A stretch of DNA of 64,000 bases from Chitinophagales bacterium (lineage in GTDB: Bacteria > Bacteroidota > Bacteroidia > Chitinophagales > Chitinophagaceae), in the NCBI GenBank assembly GCA_017303455.1, contig JAFLBM010000013.1:62001-126000 (forward strand), read 5' to 3'. Below, piece by piece: positions 60,968-64,000 of the stretch (position 1 is its first letter; every line of letters begins with the position of its first letter). The notes beneath the pieces are model-generated. The model was not told where the DNA came from. It worked only from the letters and a program-made list of their open reading frames with translations, and did no database searches. Position numbers and translations under genes: made by a program.

Positions 60968-62077
60968 ATGTCAAAACCTTATAGCCAGTCAAAAGCCCTT
61001 TGGGCGATCACAAGGGCCAGTTTTAAAGCAATCTTCAACCAACCGACGGCTATCGTATTCAGTTTGCTGTTCCCGATCATTTTTATTTTGATCTTCGGGG
61101 CTTTTGGAAACGGAGGCGGGCCTACTTACCGGATCACCATGGCAACAGGCGCTGATACGTCTAATGCCTTGTATGATGCACTTAAGAATAATCCAAGCAT
61201 TCGTATTAACAGGTATGCCGACACTATAGCGTTGAATAAAGACCTGATCAAAGGAAGGCTTACAGCAATTGTAGATATAAAGGCAGAGAGAGATTCACTT
61301 AACAAACCTCATTTTACAATCAGTACAAATACTACTACAGCAAGTTCCAACACTTTTTTTTCTTTTAAGCAGGTTCTTGAATACACTAAACTGAAGTTTG
61401 ATGCAGCCATGTCCGCGGATAAGACCGAATATGTAACTATCGATGAACCGGAAATCAGGGAAGTAAGAAAATACCGCCAGATCGATTTTATATTGCCCGG
61501 CCAGTTAGGGTTTTCTATTTTATTCTCCACCCTGTTTGGTATAGCCTTTACATTTTTTGGATTGAGAGAACAACTGGTACTGAAACGTTTTTATGCTTCA
61601 CCGGTCAGCCGTATCAATATTCTTTTGGGTATTGGCATGAGCCGTTTGTTCTTCCAGTTAGTGAACGTGGTGGTGCTGATCCTGTTTGGCTATTTCTTCC
61701 TGGATTTTACCTTGCAGCATGGCGCACTGACGTTTTTTGAAATGCTGCTCATGTCTGTTCTTATGCTCTTTTTGCTGATGGGGGTGGGCCTCATTTTCAG
61801 CAGCATTGTAAAAACAGATGCATCCATTCCGTTACTGATCAATTTATTCGGTTTCCCCCAGATGTTATTGTCCGGAACTTTCTTTACCATTGAAGTGTTT
61901 CCCAAATGGCTGCAGGAAATCTGTTTTTACCTGCCGTTGACCCAGTTCAACAATGCCATGCGGAAAATCTCTTTCGAAGGCCTCAGCATTTTTGAATGCT
62001 GGAAAGAGATCGGAATTCTTGGTGTCTGGATGGTTATTATTTATGCGATCCTGGCAAGGGTGATCCGCTGGCAGTAA
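60968..62077 (+). CDS. ABC-2 type transporter permease
   Basis: 369 residues: one N-terminal helix (PTAIVFSLLFPIIFILIFGAF), a periplasmic domain of about 130 residues, then five helices (IDFILPGQLGFSILFSTLF, FFQLVNVVVLILFGYFF, LMSVLMLFLLMGVGLIF, LLINLFGFPQMLLSGTFF, WMVIIYAILARV). This is the YhhJ/DrrB-like layout of ABC exporters. No ATP-binding gene is adjacent, although such pairs are usually neighbours. The substrate is unknown. Confidence 0.87.
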   Translation: MSKPYSQSKALWAITRASFKAIFNQPTAIVFSLLFPIIFILIFGAFGNGGGPTYRITMATGADTSNALYDALKNNPSIRINRYADTIALNKDLIKGRLTAIVDIKAERDSLNKPHFTISTNTTTASSNTFFSFKQVLEYTKLKFDAAMSADKTEYVTIDEPEIREVRKYRQIDFILPGQLGFSILFSTLFGIAFTFFGLREQLVLKRFYASPVSRINILLGIGMSRLFFQLVNVVVLILFGYFFLDFTLQHGALTFFEMLLMSVLMLFLLMGVGLIFSSIVKTDASIPLLINLFGFPQMLLSGTFFTIEVFPKWLQEICFYLPLTQFNNAMRKISFEGLSIFECWKEIGILGVWMVIIYAILARVIRWQ

Positions 62078-62118
62078 ACGTTTTTTATTGATTAATTGTA
62101 TCGTTTAATTTTTTTGCT

Positions 62119-62619
62119 TTGAGATTATTGAAATTGGCCATCATTAGTTTTTTATTCTTTTTCCTGCTGATCACAGGCATATCGCTTTTTATACCTTCCT
62201 CCGTACGCATATCAAGGGCGGTTGAAATAACTGCCCCGAAGGAAAAGATAATGGAACAAATTGCCCATGCAGAAAACTGGAAGAACTGGTATCCGGGAGC
62301 TGATTCATTACGATTGCTGATGATCGCCGGGGAACCCAAGGGAGTCATATCTGCTAATGATTCACTACAAGGATTGCAGATCATCGGAGTAAACGACAGT
62401 ACAGTGATTGCTGCAAATGTGGGTAAGGGTTCTAAAGAAAACAAAACCGGCTGGAAGATCATGAGTGGGGGCAGCACCACTTCGGTGCAGTGGTATATGG
62501 ATTTTCAACTCCGCTGGTATCCCTGGGAAAAATTTGCCAGCCTCCTGTTTGATAAACAGTATGGGACACCCATGGAAATGGGCCTGGGCAAGCTCAAGAA
62601 AATGTTGGAGAATAATTGA
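62119..62619 (+). CDS. SRPBCC family protein with N-terminal membrane helix
   Basis: 166 residues from a TTG start; without it the helix (LLKLAIISFLFFFLLITGISLFI) would lack its basic start. The rest has the SRPBCC/polyketide-cyclase pattern: VRISRAVEITAPKEKIMEQI, WKNWYPGADS and FASLLFDKQYGTPMEMGL. The domain probably binds a small hydrophobic ligand on the periplasmic side. It is 41 bases after the permease gene. Confidence 0.72.
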   Translation: MRLLKLAIISFLFFFLLITGISLFIPSSVRISRAVEITAPKEKIMEQIAHAENWKNWYPGADSLRLLMIAGEPKGVISANDSLQGLQIIGVNDSTVIAANVGKGSKENKTGWKIMSGGSTTSVQWYMDFQLRWYPWEKFASLLFDKQYGTPMEMGLGKLKKMLENN

Positions 62620-62683
62620 CCAGTGGTACGGAGTTTGCGCAAGATTCACTTAATTTCATAGTATAACTTTAAAAACATAAACT

Positions 62684-63193
62684 ATGTATATCAAATCTCT
62701 TTTCCTGTTAGTAGCAACTATAGCGACTATTTCTGTTACCGCACAAAATGGCCCACGCCAGCGCAAGAGCCCGCATGATACGGTAACCAGTGCCAATGCC
62801 TCTGTTACCTATGGCCGTCCTTATAAAAATGGCCGTGTTGTGTTTGGTACGCTGGAAAAATTTGGTAAAGTATGGCGTGTGGGTGCTGATGAAGCCACTA
62901 CCATTACCTTCAACAAGGATGTGAAATTCGGCGGTACTGGTGTTAAAGCAGGTACTTATACTTTGTTTGCGATTCCTAATGAAATGGAATGGACCATTAT
63001 TCTTAATTCGCAGTTGGGCCAGTGGGGTGCTTTCAGCTATGAAAAGAATAAGGATAAAGATGTGGCGAAGATGAATGTAAAGGTGAAGAAATTGAGTACA
63101 ACAGTGGAACAACTCACCCTGCGGTTTGACAAAAATAATTCCCTGATCATTGAATGGGATGACACACAGGTGGAAGTGCCGTTCAGTTTTTAG
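62684..63193 (+). CDS. DUF2911 exported protein
   Basis: 169 residues with a signal peptide (LFLLVATIATISVTAQ) and one DUF2911 domain: VTYGRPYKNGRVVFGTLEKFG, WRVGADEATTITFNKDV, VKAGTYTLFAIPNEMEW and a C-terminal WDDTQVEVPFSF. The family is common in Bacteroidota with no known function. TAACTTTA at 62664-62671 (one mismatch) may be its -7 box. Confidence 0.88.
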   Translation: MYIKSLFLLVATIATISVTAQNGPRQRKSPHDTVTSANASVTYGRPYKNGRVVFGTLEKFGKVWRVGADEATTITFNKDVKFGGTGVKAGTYTLFAIPNEMEWTIILNSQLGQWGAFSYEKNKDKDVAKMNVKVKKLSTTVEQLTLRFDKNNSLIIEWDDTQVEVPFSF

Positions 63194-63217
63194 GCTGTAT
63201 CGAATGTATCGTATCTG

Positions 63218-63245
63218 AAAAGGGTTGCTGTGGCAGCCCTTTTTT
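63218..63245. terminator. Bidirectional terminator
   Basis: Stem AAAAGGGTTGC / GCAGCCCTTTT (one G-T pair) with a TGTG loop and T tracts on both sides. It overlaps the last bases of the convergent anmK gene and lies 24 bases after the DUF2911 stop codon. Confidence 0.8.
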
Positions 63246-64000
63246 ATGCCGGGAAACTGATCTTACCCATGGATACATTGGGGATGCCCTTTCTGCCATC
63301 GCCAAATTTTAATTGCCCGCCTGCCACACATTCATTGGCGAGTAAGGCAAACAGTACTGCTTCTTTTGCATCGGGGTTAACAGACAGGTCTTCTGTTGAA
63401 TGAAAAGTGATGCCCGGCAACTGGTCCTGTATATGTTCCATCAGTAATGGATTATGCATGCCGCCACCACTGCAGTACACTGTAAATTCTTCACCCGCAG
63501 GGAAACAGGTTTTAATACTTTTTACGATCATATCAGCGGAGAGGCAATTGAGAGTGGCCATAACATCTTCGGGGGAAAGATCCATAGTGCCTGATCGTTC
63601 CTGTGCTGATCGTATATAGGAGAGATTGAATAATTCGGGTCCTATCGTTTTAGGAAAAGGAGCGGTAAAGAAGGAATGATCTTTTAAGGCACTTAATAGT
63701 TCTTCATGGATGGTTCCTTTCCTGGCCATCGCTGCATTTTCATCGAAATAGTTGCCCGGCGAGTTTTTTTGTATCCAGGCATCCATTAAGGTATTACCCG
63801 GCCCCACATCCGTACTAAATACTTTTGCAGCATCTTTATCGGCCGGTAAAAAAGTGAAGTTGGCAATACCGCCGATATTCAGCATGATCCTGTTCTCACC
63901 AGCCCTGGAAAAAATAAGATAATCGCCATATACCGCTAAAGGAGCACCTTCACCGCCCGCCGCCACATGTTTTTGCCGGAAATCGCTGATAGTGATAATA
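63244..64000 (-). CDS. anmK: Anhydro-N-acetylmuramic acid kinase, 3' part
   Basis: The reading frame continues to the right edge, so only the C-terminal 251 residues are here; the visible part opens ITISDFRQKHVAAGGEGAPL. Family blocks: MLNIGGIANFTFLPA, TDVGPGNTLMDAWIQ, VYCSGGGMHNPLLME and NPDAKEAVLFALLANE. The enzyme phosphorylates and opens 1,6-anhydro-MurNAc to MurNAc-6-phosphate in peptidoglycan recycling. An internal GTG near 63966 is not the start. Confidence 0.92.
   Translation of the reverse strand, partial: IITISDFRQKHVAAGGEGAPLAVYGDYLIFSRAGENRIMLNIGGIANFTFLPADKDAAKVFSTDVGPGNTLMDAWIQKNSPGNYFDENAAMARKGTIHEELLSALKDHSFFTAPFPKTIGPELFNLSYIRSAQERSGTMDLSPEDVMATLNCLSADMIVKSIKTCFPAGEEFTVYCSGGGMHNPLLMEHIQDQLPGITFHSTEDLSVNPDAKEAVLFALLANECVAGGQLKFGDGRKGIPNVSMGKISFPA

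Noticed and set aside
1..64000. CRISPR arrays, tRNA, rRNA, prophage or transposase genes
   Set aside because: No regularly spaced long repeats, no cloverleaf-like or rRNA-like stretch and no transposase or phage structural gene was seen on either strand.

Overview
The window looks like a chromosomal piece of a Bacteroidota bacterium, most likely of the family Chitinophagaceae (inference). The signs are: Bacteroidota-type -7 boxes (TAnnTTTG) just upstream of many starts and few Shine-Dalgarno sites; an RpoD-family sigma factor opening MRQLKI; a type IX secretion (T9SS) type B sorting domain on a large surface protein; TPR-containing NarX-type histidine kinases paired with LuxR-type regulators; and many small signal-peptide proteins of families common in this group. 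I found no rRNA, tRNA, CRISPR array, prophage or intact insertion sequence.

Layout. 0.1-7.4 kb: an aminotransferase, an RpoD-like sigma factor, a DUF4256 protein, an S41-type protease-like protein, then a decayed patch with a sialate O-acetylesterase gene that has lost its middle and a hemolysin III gene with one in-frame TGA. 7.4-18.1 kb: a two-component pair, small exported proteins, a T9SS cargo protein and a three-gene signalling cluster (CHASE3-PAS kinase, single-domain receiver, receiver-PAS-PAS-kinase). 18.3-24.0 kb: two DUF1573 proteins, a fused branched-chain 2-oxoacid dehydrogenase E1, a four-helix-bundle protein flanked by heptamer repeats, a UPF0126/TRIC membrane protein, PhzF and a DCC thiol oxidoreductase.

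24.1-33.0 kb is the most distinctive region. A glycine-rich exported protein, a TPR histidine kinase, its LuxR-type partner and a six-gene run of exported proteins (CARDB-like protein, lipoprotein, unknown, papain-like cysteine-peptidase-like protein with two tandem repeats, one-helix membrane protein, six-cysteine protein) lie together. Three promoters here share one motif (consensus near TTACCCGAATGTGTAATTG), in each case exactly 20 bases before a -7-like box. This suggests an autoregulated regulon whose products act outside the cytoplasm.

33-45.9 kb: a YebC-family protein, two amino-acid permeases, a four-gene set (dicarboxylate/amino-acid symporter, DedA, MFS, heptosyltransferase-like), a minimal sigma/anti-sigma-like pair, an alpha/beta-hydrolase-like protein, an ABC-F ATPase and a membrane-anchored DnaJ protein. 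46-51.9 kb: an exported Mn-type superoxide dismutase, an exported dienelactone hydrolase, a low-complexity DUF6600-like protein and a membrane histidine kinase. 52-64 kb: glycine decarboxylase, a cysteine-cluster protein, an exported metallo-beta-lactamase-fold protein with a 29-codon gene beside it, MFS/deoxynucleoside kinase/FolK, SppA, an ABC-2 permease, SRPBCC and DUF2911 proteins, and the 3' part of anmK, which runs off the right edge.
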